Assembly (NCBI GenBank): GCA_002361355.1
Contig: DESQ01000019.1
Location: forward strand, 119,542 to 183,541
Length of the DNA stretch: 64,000 bases
Origin: Lachnospiraceae bacterium UBA3310
GTDB lineage: Bacteria > Bacillota > Clostridia > Lachnospirales > Lachnospiraceae
Reading direction: 5' to 3'
Positions 35,385 to 44,174 of this stretch are shown piece after piece (position 1 is the first letter of the stretch; each line of letters begins with the position of its first letter). The notes beneath the pieces were generated by a model, which ran no database searches, had not been told where the DNA came from, and saw only the letters and a program-made list of their open reading frames with translations. Position numbers and translations under genes: made by a program.

Positions 35385-36032
35385 ATGGGCATCAATCAAT
35401 CTTATGCAGTATTCGGACTTGGCAGATACGGGGCGGCCGTAGCAAAAGAACTTGTGGCAAACGGAGCGGAAGTGCTTGCCGTCGACTCCAATGAGGAGCT
35501 TGTCAACGACGCCATCGCAGAAATCCCCTACTGTAAGTGCGCAGACATCACAGATCCGGAAGTCATCAAACAACTTGGCATCGCCAATATCGACGTTGTC
35601 ATTATCGCCATGGCAAACAGTCTCGAAGCCAGCGTAATGGCAACCATGCTCTGCAAAGAGATCGGCGTTAAAACCGTCATCGCCAAATGCGCTACAGATA
35701 TGGACTGTAAAATTTTAAGCAAAGTAGGCGCAGACTGTGTCGTATTTCCGGAGAGCGAGTCCGGCATCCGGCTTGCCAAAAATCTCTTAAGCTCCGGTTT
35801 TGTGGATATTATGGATCTGTCCACAGACGTATCCATGATCGAACTGGAAATCCGGCCGGAATGGATTGGGAAATCCCTTATGGAATTGAATCTGCGGAAA
35901 AAATATTCCATAAACGTGGTCGCAATCATTCAGGACGGAAATGTCCGCACGGACATTGATCCCGAAAAGCCTTTAAACCAGAGCATGCGGCTTATCGTGA
36001 TCGCGAATCCGTCGAGGCTCAGAAAACTTTAG
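35385..36032 (+). CDS. ktrA: KtrA/TrkA-type potassium uptake regulatory subunit
   Basis: 215 residues: one RCK_N Rossmann domain (VFGLGRYGAAVAKEL glycine motif, acidic residue in AVDSNEE at the end of the second strand) and one RCK_C domain (about 135-215; GKSLMELNLRKKYSINVVAI). It binds ATP/ADP or NAD and gates the KtrB ring. The start at 35385 follows GGAGG; a 15-base longer frame overlaps that site. Confidence 0.93.
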   Translation: MGINQSYAVFGLGRYGAAVAKELVANGAEVLAVDSNEELVNDAIAEIPYCKCADITDPEVIKQLGIANIDVVIIAMANSLEASVMATMLCKEIGVKTVIAKCATDMDCKILSKVGADCVVFPESESGIRLAKNLLSSGFVDIMDLSTDVSMIELEIRPEWIGKSLMELNLRKKYSINVVAIIQDGNVRTDIDPEKPLNQSMRLIVIANPSRLRKL

Positions 36033-36034
36033 TT

Positions 36035-36053
36035 GCCGCTCTATTTTTGCGGC
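36035..36053 (+). terminator. Possible terminator after ktrA
   Basis: GCCGC (36035-36039) pairs with GCGGC (36049-36053) with a nine-base T-rich loop; the downstream tract is pyrimidine-rich but not a clean T-run. Short stem, so weak. Confidence 0.4.
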
Positions 36054-36112
36054 GTATCTCTGCTTTTCTTTCCTCCCTTCCCCACAGCATATTACAATGT
36101 CATATTAAAATG

Positions 36113-36177
36113 TGACAGATGTCATAAAAGATTCATTACAAAGGACAGGTGTCCTCCAAAAAGAAAACTCCTATAAT
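36113..36177 (+). promoter_or_regulatory. Tandem dyad operator and -10 element of the sugar importer operon
   Basis: Two related dyads share GACAGRTGTC: TGACAGATGTCA (36113-36124) and AGGACAGGTGTCCT (36142-36155). Their centres are 30 bp apart, about three helical turns. A perfect TATAAT lies at 36172-36177; the -35 position at 17 bp spacing (36149-36154, GTGTCC) is non-consensus and lies inside the second dyad. This is the layout of an activator-dependent promoter. A further TGTCA/TGACA pair lies just upstream (about 36098-36117). The likely activator is the NarL/LuxR regulator encoded at the end of the operon. Confidence 0.65.
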
Positions 36178-36211
36178 CAGATTATCATAAAAACAAGGGA
36201 GGAAATGCAAA

Positions 36212-37267
36212 ATGAAGAAAAAACTTGTAAGCGCAGTTTTATGTACTGCAATGCTGGCAACCGTATTAGCCGGTTGTGGCAGCTCAGGCAATGACGCAGC
36301 CCCGGCAGCGGCAGAACCTGCAGCGGAGGAAGCTCCGGCGGCGGAAGAAGCCCCGGCAGCAGAGGAGGCTCCGGCAGCAGATGAAACAGCAGAAGCACCC
36401 GCGGCAAAAGAAGGCGGCAGAGTGATCGGTTATACCTGTATGGATGGCACCAATCCTTTCTTCGTCGCTTTGGAGGGCGCAATCAGAGAGGTAGTAGAAT
36501 CCCACGGCGACACGTTGGTTTCCATGGATCCCGCTAACGATTCCAACACACAGATTGACCAGATCGAGGATCTGATCTCCAGAGACATTGACTTGATATT
36601 CGTGAACCCGGTAGATGCGGACGGTATCATTCCCGCGCTTGACATGCTGAAAGAAGCAGATATCCCGATGTTTGGTTTTGATACGCAGGTTGGCGATATG
36701 AGCTACCTGATTTCCTACGCAGGTTCTGATAACTACAATGCAGGTTATGTATGTGGTAAAGATCTGGCTGAGAAATGTCCTGACGGCGGCGACATCCTGG
36801 TACTGGATTCCCCGACCATGCAGTCCGTAACAGACAGAACCGACGGCTTCTTAAAAGCAATCGAAGAATCCGGCGTGACCTTCAATGTGGTAGGACAACA
36901 GGATGCACAGGGTAACCAGCAGGTGGCAAACGAGAAGGCAACTGACCTTTTGACGGCCAACCCTGATGTAGTAGCAATCTTCGGCGGTAATGACCCCACA
37001 GCTCTCGGCGCATATGCGGCAGCGGATGCAGCAGGCGTTACCCCTATGATCTACGGTGTGGACGGTTCTCCCGATGTGAAGGCACTGTTAAAGGATACCA
37101 TGATGGAAGGCACCGGCGCACAGTCTCCGATCTCCATTGGCAAGACCATCGCTGACACAGCTTACAAATGGCTGGACGGAGAAACCGTAGAAGAGTTCAT
37201 TCCGATCGAAACATTCCTGATCACAGCAGACAATGTGGACGATTTCGGAACAGACGGCTGGCAGTAA
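36212..37267 (+). CDS. Sugar ABC importer substrate-binding lipoprotein (RbsB/PBP1 family)
   Basis: 351 residues with a lipoprotein signal (VLAGC, Cys22) and a low-complexity linker of repeated EEAPAA units (about 29-65) before the periplasmic-binding fold, which starts RVIGYTCMDGTNPFF. IFGGNDPTALGAY and IYGVDGSPDVKALL are typical of galactose/ribose/xylose-type binding proteins. It is the first gene of the importer operon and is followed by a hairpin that should raise its expression over the ATPase and permease. GGGAGG precedes the start. The sugar is not determined by the sequence. Confidence 0.92.
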   Translation: MKKKLVSAVLCTAMLATVLAGCGSSGNDAAPAAAEPAAEEAPAAEEAPAAEEAPAADETAEAPAAKEGGRVIGYTCMDGTNPFFVALEGAIREVVESHGDTLVSMDPANDSNTQIDQIEDLISRDIDLIFVNPVDADGIIPALDMLKEADIPMFGFDTQVGDMSYLISYAGSDNYNAGYVCGKDLAEKCPDGGDILVLDSPTMQSVTDRTDGFLKAIEESGVTFNVVGQQDAQGNQQVANEKATDLLTANPDVVAIFGGNDPTALGAYAAADAAGVTPMIYGVDGSPDVKALLKDTMMEGTGAQSPISIGKTIADTAYKWLDGETVEEFIPIETFLITADNVDDFGTDGWQ

Positions 37268-37287
37268 AAGATCAACAAATTTTAATT

Positions 37288-37320
37288 AAAAAGGCTTTGT
37301 TCCAAGAGCAAAGCCTTTTT
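37288..37320 (+). terminator. Leaky intrinsic terminator between binding protein and ATPase
   Basis: AAAAAGGCTTTG (37288-37299) and CAAAGCCTTTTT (37309-37320) form a 12-bp stem ending in a T-run. Located inside an operon, it likely attenuates downstream transcription. Confidence 0.85.
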
Positions 37321-37344
37321 AAAATAGGCAGGAGGTGGTTAGAG

Positions 37345-38829
37345 ATGGGTGAGCAATATTTACTTGAAATGAAAGGAATCACCAAATCCTTTCCGGGAGT
37401 AAGGGCACTGGATAATGTAAATCTGCAGCTTCGGGCAGGGGAGGTTCACGCTCTTTTGGGAGAAAACGGCGCCGGAAAATCCACTCTGATAAAAGTTCTT
37501 GGTGGCATCTACCATGCGGAAGCAGGCGAAATCTATATTGACGGACAAAAGGTTGATATTGACGGGGTTGTATCTTCCCGAAACGCCGGCGTATCGATTG
37601 TACATCAGGAGCTTGTGCTCGTACCGTATATGACGGTTGCCGAAAATATTTTCCTGGGCAGGGAGATGGGAAGCAAATTTAATATTAAGCGCGGTCAGAT
37701 GACCGAGGAAGCGCAGAAGCTTCTGGACGCCTACGAGATGAATATCGATGCAGATACACTGGTGGAAAAACTGACCATCGCCCAGCGGCAGATGGTTGAA
37801 ATTGTAAAAGCAATTTCCTTTAATTCGAAAATACTGGTTATGGATGAGCCCACTTCCTCCATTTCCGATAAGGAGGTCGGATTCCTGTTCGACACGATGC
37901 GCACTTTGACAAAGAAAGGCGTCGGGATCATCTACATTTCTCATAAAATGAGTGAGCTTGAGGAAATCTGTGACCGCGTCACGGTTATGCGTGACGGAGA
38001 AAGCGTTGGCACAAGAGTGGTCAAAGAGACCAGCAAGGATGACCTGATTGCGTTGATGGTGGGACGTGAACTGACCAATTATTATACAAGAGATTTCCAA
38101 AAGCCAGGTGACGAGATATTAAAATGCGAACATATTGCAGACGGCAAAATGGTAAAGGATGCCAGTTTTGAACTTCACAAAGGTGAAATTGTCGGTTTTG
38201 CGGGCCTGGTTGGCGCAGGGCGCAGCGAGACGATGAAGGCAGTCTTTGGCCTGACGCCGAGTATGAAGGGCCAGGTCTGGGTGGAGGGGCAGCAGGTTCA
38301 CATCAAGTCTCCGACAGACGCCCTGAAATACGGCATTGCGCTTGTACCCGAGAGTCGGAAAGAAGAGGGGCTCTATCTGGTGCAGGATGTGAAATTTAAT
38401 TCTACAATAGAAATTTTAGATCAGTTTATTAAACATTTCCGTGTTGATTACGGGAAAGAAGAAGAAATTACCCAGAAATATATTGATATGATGGCAACCA
38501 AGACGCCGAGCCAGCAGCAGGTCATCGGCAATCTGTCCGGCGGGAACCAACAGAAAGTTATGATTGGGCGATGGCTTGCCACAGATCCTAAGATTTTGAT
38601 TCTGGATGAACCGACCCGCGGTGTGGATGTAGGCGCAAAAGCCGAAATCTACGCGATCATGAACGAACTGGTAAAGAAGGGGATGTCAATCATTATGATA
38701 TCTTCGGAGATGCCGGAAATTATCAATATGAGTGACCGCGTATATGTTATGAATGACGGTCGTGTGACGGGATGCCTCAATCATGAGGACGTAACACAGG
38801 AAAAAATCATGCAGTTAGCAGCGAAGTAA
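37345..38829 (+). CDS. Sugar ABC importer ATPase with two nucleotide-binding domains (RbsA/MglA type)
   Basis: 494 residues. The first domain has Walker A GENGAGKST (39-47), a diverged signature around LTIAQRQMVEI and Walker B ILVMDEPTSS. The second domain has the degenerate Walker A GLVGAGRSE typical of the family, signature LSGGNQQKVMIGRWL and Walker B ILILDEPTRGVDVGAK. Start at 37345 is set by GGAGGTGG. It powers uptake through the permease encoded 19 bases downstream. Confidence 0.95.
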   Translation: MGEQYLLEMKGITKSFPGVRALDNVNLQLRAGEVHALLGENGAGKSTLIKVLGGIYHAEAGEIYIDGQKVDIDGVVSSRNAGVSIVHQELVLVPYMTVAENIFLGREMGSKFNIKRGQMTEEAQKLLDAYEMNIDADTLVEKLTIAQRQMVEIVKAISFNSKILVMDEPTSSISDKEVGFLFDTMRTLTKKGVGIIYISHKMSELEEICDRVTVMRDGESVGTRVVKETSKDDLIALMVGRELTNYYTRDFQKPGDEILKCEHIADGKMVKDASFELHKGEIVGFAGLVGAGRSETMKAVFGLTPSMKGQVWVEGQQVHIKSPTDALKYGIALVPESRKEEGLYLVQDVKFNSTIEILDQFIKHFRVDYGKEEEITQKYIDMMATKTPSQQQVIGNLSGGNQQKVMIGRWLATDPKILILDEPTRGVDVGAKAEIYAIMNELVKKGMSIIMISSEMPEIINMSDRVYVMNDGRVTGCLNHEDVTQEKIMQLAAK

Positions 38830-38848
38830 GTGTGGAGGAGGTATCAAC

Positions 38849-39817
38849 ATGGCTAGATTTAAAAATGGAGTGGTCAAATATTTTAAAGATAATATCGGTA
38901 TTATCATTGCCCTTTTGGCAATGTGTGTGTTTCTCATTATTTTTCCTACCACAAGATCTACATTCCTGACTCAGAAAAACGTATTTAATATTCTGAGACA
39001 GAATGCATCAAACCTGTTTCTTGCAACCGGAATGACCATGGTCATTATTCTGGGCGGTATTGATCTCTCGGTAGGTTCCGTTATCGCCCTGTCGGGATGC
39101 GTAGCGGCCGGGTGTGTCGTAAACCTTGGCCTTCCTGAGATCGTTGGATTTGCGGCGGCAATCGGAATTGGCGCGCTGGTTGGCATGGCGAATGGTCTGG
39201 TAATCTGCAAGACAAATATCCCGCCTTTCATTGTGACTCTGGCATCCATGAATATCACAAAAGGTATTGCTCTCGTATATACGCAGGGCGCGCCGATCCG
39301 TTGTATGACGGATGCTTTCAAGTTCCCGGGGGCTGGTTATGTGGGGCCGATCCCGACACCGGTTATCCTGATGCTGATTATTTTTATCATCGCAGTAATA
39401 CTTGTCAACCGCACGCACTTTGGGCGTCATATTTACGCGGTAGGTGGAAATGCACAGGCGGCAAGTTTTTCCGGTATCAATGTGAGTAAAGTAAAGTTTT
39501 GGGTACATACTTTTACTGGTATCATGGCAGGTATCGCAGGTGTAGTTGTAGCTTCCCGTCTGTATTCCGGACAGCCTACAGCCGGTGACGGCGCCGAGAT
39601 GGACGCCATCGCGGCAGTTGTTGTGGGCGGTACTTCCATGAGCGGCGGTTCCGGGCGTCTGGGCGGTACACTGATCGGCGTACTGATCATTGGTGTTTTA
39701 AACAACGGCCTGAACCTGATGGGCGTAGATTCCAACTGGCAGTATATTGTAAAGGGATTCGTTATCCTGCTCGCTGTCTATGTAGACTTTATCCGCAACA
39801 GAAAAGCCGGCAGATAA
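38849..39817 (+). CDS. Sugar ABC importer permease (RbsC/MglC type)
   Basis: 322 residues, eight to ten helices. GGIDLSVGSVIALSG, the cytoplasmic NAQAASFSGINV loop and VVVGGTSMSGGSGRLGGTLIG are family signatures. GGAGGAGG precedes the ATG. Forms a homodimer with the two-domain ATPase. A pair of stem-loops follows the gene. Confidence 0.95.
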   Translation: MARFKNGVVKYFKDNIGIIIALLAMCVFLIIFPTTRSTFLTQKNVFNILRQNASNLFLATGMTMVIILGGIDLSVGSVIALSGCVAAGCVVNLGLPEIVGFAAAIGIGALVGMANGLVICKTNIPPFIVTLASMNITKGIALVYTQGAPIRCMTDAFKFPGAGYVGPIPTPVILMLIIFIIAVILVNRTHFGRHIYAVGGNAQAASFSGINVSKVKFWVHTFTGIMAGIAGVVVASRLYSGQPTAGDGAEMDAIAAVVVGGTSMSGGSGRLGGTLIGVLIIGVLNNGLNLMGVDSNWQYIVKGFVILLAVYVDFIRNRKAGR

Positions 39818-39849
39818 CCGGAAATGGCGGTTTATGGCGAACAATGCGA

Positions 39850-39890
39850 ACTCGGGATACTTTGTATCCCGAGTCTGCTTATATGCAGAG
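39850..39890 (+). other. Two stem-loops between permease and second binding-protein gene
   Basis: ACTCGGGATAC (39850-39860) and GTATCCCGAGT (39864-39874) give an 11-bp stem with a 3-base loop, immediately followed by TCTGC/GCAGA (39874-39890). No T-run follows, so this is better read as an mRNA-processing or stability element separating transporter genes from sensing genes than as a terminator. Confidence 0.6.
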
Positions 39891-39913
39891 TCAAACGAGA
39901 GAAGGAATAAAAA

Positions 39914-40858
39914 ATGAAGCGGTATATATTGGCAGCGGGGCTTGTATTTCTTATAATAATCGTGACGAGATGTTCTTTCGTGGATCAAGCGAAGGAACCG
40001 AATACCCCACGCGTTTTTGGCGCAACATATATGACCAGAAATAATCCCTACTTCGATGTATTGAATGATGCAATCACGCAGACTGTAGAGGGAAACGGAG
40101 ATATCCTGATCTCACGAAACCCCTGTCAGGATCAGGAAAAACAGAATGGACAGATTCTGGAGATGATCGACGAAGGGATCGAGGTTTTATTTTTAAATCC
40201 GGTTGACTGGGTAACGGTGCGTCCCGCATTGGAGGCATGCAGAGAGGCGGGCGTTGTAGTCATCAATATTGACACCGTCGTCAAAGACCGGGAGTATGTG
40301 ACATCCATTATCGAGACGGACAATTATCAGGCCGGCGTTCTATGCGCACAGGATATGATGCAGCGCGTGGACGAGGCCAAAATTGTCGTGATCAAAAATC
40401 CGGGCCAAACTTCTATCAGCAACAGGGTAAATGGATTTTTAGACACAATTGCGGACGATGACAATTATGAAATCGTATATGAAGGAGTCGGACGCGGGGA
40501 ATTTGAAGTCAGTGCGCAGATCATGCGGGAGGTTTTGCAGCAAGGCGTTGCATTTAACGTGGTGCTTGGCGGCAATGACCCAACGGCATTGGGCGCGCTT
40601 GCAACCTTGCAGCAATACCATAAAGAAGACGGCGTCTTAATCTATGGCATCGACGGTTCCCCCGACTTTAAAGGAATGCTTAAATTGGGCTATGTGACGG
40701 GAACCAGCGCCCAGAGTCCGGAAACCATCGGCAGAGTGGCTGCTGATATCGCGTACGATTATCTGAATGGAGAAGAAGTCCCCGAATATTTAAGCATTGA
40801 ACCTTATATGATCACCATGGAAAATGTGGATAACTATGAAGTGAATGGCTGGCAGTAG
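39914..40858 (+). CDS. Second PBP1-type sugar-binding protein, probably sensory
   Basis: 314 residues. The N-terminus is a hydrophobic segment ending VTRC (Cys20); Arg before Cys makes the lipobox non-canonical, so it may stay as a membrane anchor. The mature fold parallels the operon's first binding protein: VFGATYMTRNNPYF, ILISRNPCQDQ, VVLGGNDPTALGAL and IYGIDGSPDFKGML, and both end in NGWQ/DGWQ. It has no Ala/Glu/Pro linker. The gene is 10 bases from the kinase gene, so it likely presents sugar to the kinase rather than to the permease. Gene duplication with change of role is inferred. Confidence 0.85.
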   Translation: MKRYILAAGLVFLIIIVTRCSFVDQAKEPNTPRVFGATYMTRNNPYFDVLNDAITQTVEGNGDILISRNPCQDQEKQNGQILEMIDEGIEVLFLNPVDWVTVRPALEACREAGVVVINIDTVVKDREYVTSIIETDNYQAGVLCAQDMMQRVDEAKIVVIKNPGQTSISNRVNGFLDTIADDDNYEIVYEGVGRGEFEVSAQIMREVLQQGVAFNVVLGGNDPTALGALATLQQYHKEDGVLIYGIDGSPDFKGMLKLGYVTGTSAQSPETIGRVAADIAYDYLNGEEVPEYLSIEPYMITMENVDNYEVNGWQ

Positions 40859-40867
40859 AGGAAATCT

Positions 40868-42178
40868 ATGAAAGAAAAGAAAGAATATTACACAGGAATG
40901 TTTCAATGGACCTTGCTGTTTTTAAACTGCATGGCGGTGGTATTCATCTGTACCTTTATCTATGTGACGACAAACCGGATCCGAGCGCACTATGACGCGA
41001 GGAATTTTCTGGGAAATGTAATGACAATACCGGACAACCCCAGAATGAATCTTTGGTTCTGTCTGATTCTGCTCGGTATGCTTGTAATCAATTTTATTTT
41101 TCGCCATTTTCTCCAATCGGAACACAGCAGAGGCGCTGCTTTTTCTCTGTTGGCGGAGCTCCTGATCTGCGTGGTAATCATATACCGACTGGACTTTAAC
41201 TATAATGGTCTTCTTCTCCTCGTATTTGCAAATGTCATTGCCTATATCAAAGACAGCAAAGCAAAAATGGGATTTCTCCTGTTTGCGATCGGCGGATATT
41301 TGTTGGCAGATTATGAGCTTTTATCCATCTATATGCCTTTATTTAATATGATGGATTATGTGAGATATTATACCTTTACAAGCCAGCAATGGCTCTCCTG
41401 TATCTGGAACTCTATGATATCCCTGAATATTATTTTGTTCGTGGGATACTGTTTTTCCGTGATCAATATCCAGCGGGGAACGATCGCGGAGGTCAACGAG
41501 TTGTATCATGACCTGCAAAATGCCAACGAACAGCTCTCCGAGTACGCAGATATGGCGGAAAAAATGGCGCAGACCAACGAGCGCAACCGCATTGCCAGAG
41601 AGATTCATGATACGCTTGGGCATCGGCTGACAGGTATTATCGCCGGATTAGACGCCTGTCTGGCTCTTGTCGACGTGGCGCCCCAGGAGGTAAAGAAGCA
41701 GTTGGGTGTTCTGGCAGATGTCAGTCGGGAAGGCATTAAGGAGGTGCGCCGCTCCGTGAGCGAACTGCGTCCGGATGCCGTGGAAAGGCTTAGTCTGAAT
41801 GCATCTATCCGAAAGATGGTGACGGATATGGGAAAGGTAGCCGACACACAAATCTATTTTGATGCGGGCGGGGAAAAACTTGAATTCGGAGAAGATGAAT
41901 CCAATATTATTTATCGCGTTATCCAGGAGAGCATCACCAACGCGATCCGACACGGACACGCAGGACAGATATGGGTTACATTAAAACGAATCAACGGTGA
42001 AATCCTTTTGGAAGTTAAGGATGACGGCATCGGGTGCAAGGAGGTTCAAAGCGGCTTTGGCACCAGACATATGAAAGAAAGAATTGAAATGCTTGGAGGT
42101 ACGATTGCCTTTGACGGTCAGAAGGGCTTTAAGGTAACCGCACATATACCAATTCGCTGGGGGAAAACAGATGATTAG
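40868..42178 (+). CDS. NarL-type sensor histidine kinase with polytopic membrane domain
   Basis: 436 residues. About six helices in the first 200 residues, no large extracellular domain, with an external loop of about 30 residues after helix 1. A coiled linker leads to HisKA_3 with RNRIAREIHDTLGH (His247) and a HATPase with ESITNAIRHGHA and DDGIGC. It overlaps the regulator gene by eight bases. With little external sequence of its own it probably senses through the binding proteins encoded before and after it. Confidence 0.9.
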   Translation: MKEKKEYYTGMFQWTLLFLNCMAVVFICTFIYVTTNRIRAHYDARNFLGNVMTIPDNPRMNLWFCLILLGMLVINFIFRHFLQSEHSRGAAFSLLAELLICVVIIYRLDFNYNGLLLLVFANVIAYIKDSKAKMGFLLFAIGGYLLADYELLSIYMPLFNMMDYVRYYTFTSQQWLSCIWNSMISLNIILFVGYCFSVINIQRGTIAEVNELYHDLQNANEQLSEYADMAEKMAQTNERNRIAREIHDTLGHRLTGIIAGLDACLALVDVAPQEVKKQLGVLADVSREGIKEVRRSVSELRPDAVERLSLNASIRKMVTDMGKVADTQIYFDAGGEKLEFGEDESNIIYRVIQESITNAIRHGHAGQIWVTLKRINGEILLEVKDDGIGCKEVQSGFGTRHMKERIEMLGGTIAFDGQKGFKVTAHIPIRWGKTDD

Positions 42179-42845
42179 AGTATTAGTGGCAGACGATCAG
42201 GAATTGATCCGGCAGAGCCTGCAGATCGTGTTAAACAGCAAAGAAGAAATCGAAGTCTGCGATGTGGCTACGAACGGGCAGGAGGTCATCCAATGTGTGC
42301 GCAGACAGAAACCGGACGTTATATTGATGGATATTCGTATGCCGAAAATGGACGGTGTACAATGCACAAAAATTATTAAAGAGAATTATCCTCAAATTAA
42401 AATCATCATTCTGACAACCTTTGATGACGATGAATATGTTTATAACGCGCTTAAGTATGGTGCCAGCGGTTATCTGTTAAAAGGCGTTTCCATGGATGAA
42501 CTTGAAAACGCTGTCAGAACCGTATACAATGGCCGTGCAATGATCAATCCCGATATCGCCGCCAAAGTACTCACCTTATTCTCTAAAATGGCGCGCGCCG
42601 ACTACACCATTCAGGTGGGAAAGAAAGGTGTGGAGGAATTAACCAAAACTGAATGGAAGATTATCGAACAGGTAGGAACGGGCGCAGCCAACAAGGAGAT
42701 CGCGGAAACCTTAAATTTGTCAGACGGCACTGTGAGGAACTATCTGAGTATGATCTTAAATAAACTGGAGCTGCGCGACCGTACCCAGCTTGCGATCTGG
42801 GCAGTTCAAACCAACGTTGCCTCGTATATAAAGGATGAAGAGTAA
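42171..42845 (+). CDS. NarL/LuxR-family response regulator
   Basis: 224 residues. Receiver domain with VADDQE, Asp54 (ILMDIRMPKMDG), LTTFDDDEYV and LLKG; C-terminal LuxR helix-turn-helix (TKTEWKIIEQVGTGAANKEIAETLNLSDGTVRNYLSMIL). The best candidate activator for the paired dyads at 36113-36155. Its stop overlaps the next start by one base (TAATG). Confidence 0.93.
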   Translation: MIRVLVADDQELIRQSLQIVLNSKEEIEVCDVATNGQEVIQCVRRQKPDVILMDIRMPKMDGVQCTKIIKENYPQIKIIILTTFDDDEYVYNALKYGASGYLLKGVSMDELENAVRTVYNGRAMINPDIAAKVLTLFSKMARADYTIQVGKKGVEELTKTEWKIIEQVGTGAANKEIAETLNLSDGTVRNYLSMILNKLELRDRTQLAIWAVQTNVASYIKDEE

Positions 42846-44173
42846 TGAAATTACTGCAAAAAAGAGGATCCCGATGCATTCCCATCCTGCTGCTTTTACT
42901 GTTTACGGCAGGCATAATATTTATAATATTTTATTGTAGGAAACCCCGCTCCATGGTGCTGGAATTCGGGATGTTTACCGGAAGCAACTGGAACGTGGCG
43001 AATGCCAACAGTTTTGTCATTATTGATAATGCGATAGCCCGCTTTGAGGCGGAGCATCCAGGCGTTAAAGTACATTATTACAGCGGTGTTCCCAAGGAAG
43101 AATATTCGGAATGGCTTTCCAGAAAGATCCTGGCTGGTGAAGAGCCGGATGTGTTTATGGTGCTCGGAAGCGACTTTGACCAGTTTTCCTCTATTGGTAT
43201 CATGAAAAATCTGGATGAACTGATTGAGACAGACGAAACCTTTGACAAAGAAAAATATTTTTCCAGTGCCCTCAGTACAGGAAAATACGGTGACGAACAA
43301 TATGCGCTTCCCTATGAGACCGTGCCTACTCTGATGTTTGTAAACCAGACGCTTTTGACAAAGGAGGGAATCCAGATGCCCGAAAGCGATTGGGACTGGG
43401 AAGACATGTACAACATATGTCGTCAGGTAACCCGGGATCTGGACGGAGACGGTATTCTCGATCAATTTGGAATCTGTAATTATGACTGGCTTGATGCTGT
43501 CTATTCCAACGGTGGCGAAATTTTTCAGACCAACGGGAAAACCTGCTATCTGGCGGAAGACACCGTTATTGATGCTGTAAAATACACCCGGCAGTTAAAT
43601 GAACTGTACCAGGGACAAAAGGTAGTGCGGGAAAATTTCAACGAAGGCAATGTGGCGTTTATGCCTTTGACTTTCGCAGAGTACCGCACTTACAAAACCT
43701 ATCCCTATAAGATCAAACGATATGCCAATTTCAAGTGGGACTGTATTACCATGCCGGCAGGGAAGGACGGTGACAATGTGTCTCAGGTGGACACACTGCT
43801 CATGGGTATCAGCGCAAATACGCGAAAGGAAGAACTGGCCTGGGAATTTTTAAAACTTCTCACTTATGACGAAGAAATCCAGACGCAGATATTTTCCCAC
43901 TCTCAGGGCGCCTCTGTCCTGAGGGCAGTGACGCAGTCCGCGGAGATGGAAGCGATTGTGCAGGCGGAAATGGAGGAGGGCGATACCGTCATCAGCGGGA
44001 AACTCTTAGGTAAGGTTATCGAGGAAGGTTACACAGCTCCGCAGTTTAAAAAATATGAACAGGCGCTGGCACTGACCAACAGCGAGATTGGTGAAATTCT
44101 GGAAAATGATACAAACATAGAGAGTAACATGAAAATCCTGCAGAGAACGATCAACAGTTACTTGCAGCAGTGA
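42845..44173 (+). CDS. Membrane-anchored family-1 carbohydrate-binding protein, probably sensory
   Basis: 442 residues, a PBP2 fold unlike the two PBP1 proteins upstream. The N-terminus is a basic start and a long hydrophobic segment (about 11-32) ending FYCRKP, which does not read as a clean lipobox. The mature part opens EFGMFTGSNWNVAN and has ARFEAEHPGVKVHYYSGVP and EEPDVFMVLG. No permeases of the matching (MalFG) type are nearby, and the start overlaps the regulator stop, so a sensing role with the two-component system is more likely than transport. It ends one base before the convergent EIIC-EAL gene. Confidence 0.85.
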   Translation: MKLLQKRGSRCIPILLLLLFTAGIIFIIFYCRKPRSMVLEFGMFTGSNWNVANANSFVIIDNAIARFEAEHPGVKVHYYSGVPKEEYSEWLSRKILAGEEPDVFMVLGSDFDQFSSIGIMKNLDELIETDETFDKEKYFSSALSTGKYGDEQYALPYETVPTLMFVNQTLLTKEGIQMPESDWDWEDMYNICRQVTRDLDGDGILDQFGICNYDWLDAVYSNGGEIFQTNGKTCYLAEDTVIDAVKYTRQLNELYQGQKVVRENFNEGNVAFMPLTFAEYRTYKTYPYKIKRYANFKWDCITMPAGKDGDNVSQVDTLLMGISANTRKEELAWEFLKLLTYDEEIQTQIFSHSQGASVLRAVTQSAEMEAIVQAEMEEGDTVISGKLLGKVIEEGYTAPQFKKYEQALALTNSEIGEILENDTNIESNMKILQRTINSYLQQ

Positions 44174-44174
44174 A

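Noticed and set aside
36290..36410. Repeated EEAPAA-coding sequence as a phase-variable repeat tract
   Set aside because: Ala/Glu/Pro linkers of this kind are common after lipoprotein signals in this group; the copies are imperfect at DNA level and stay in frame.
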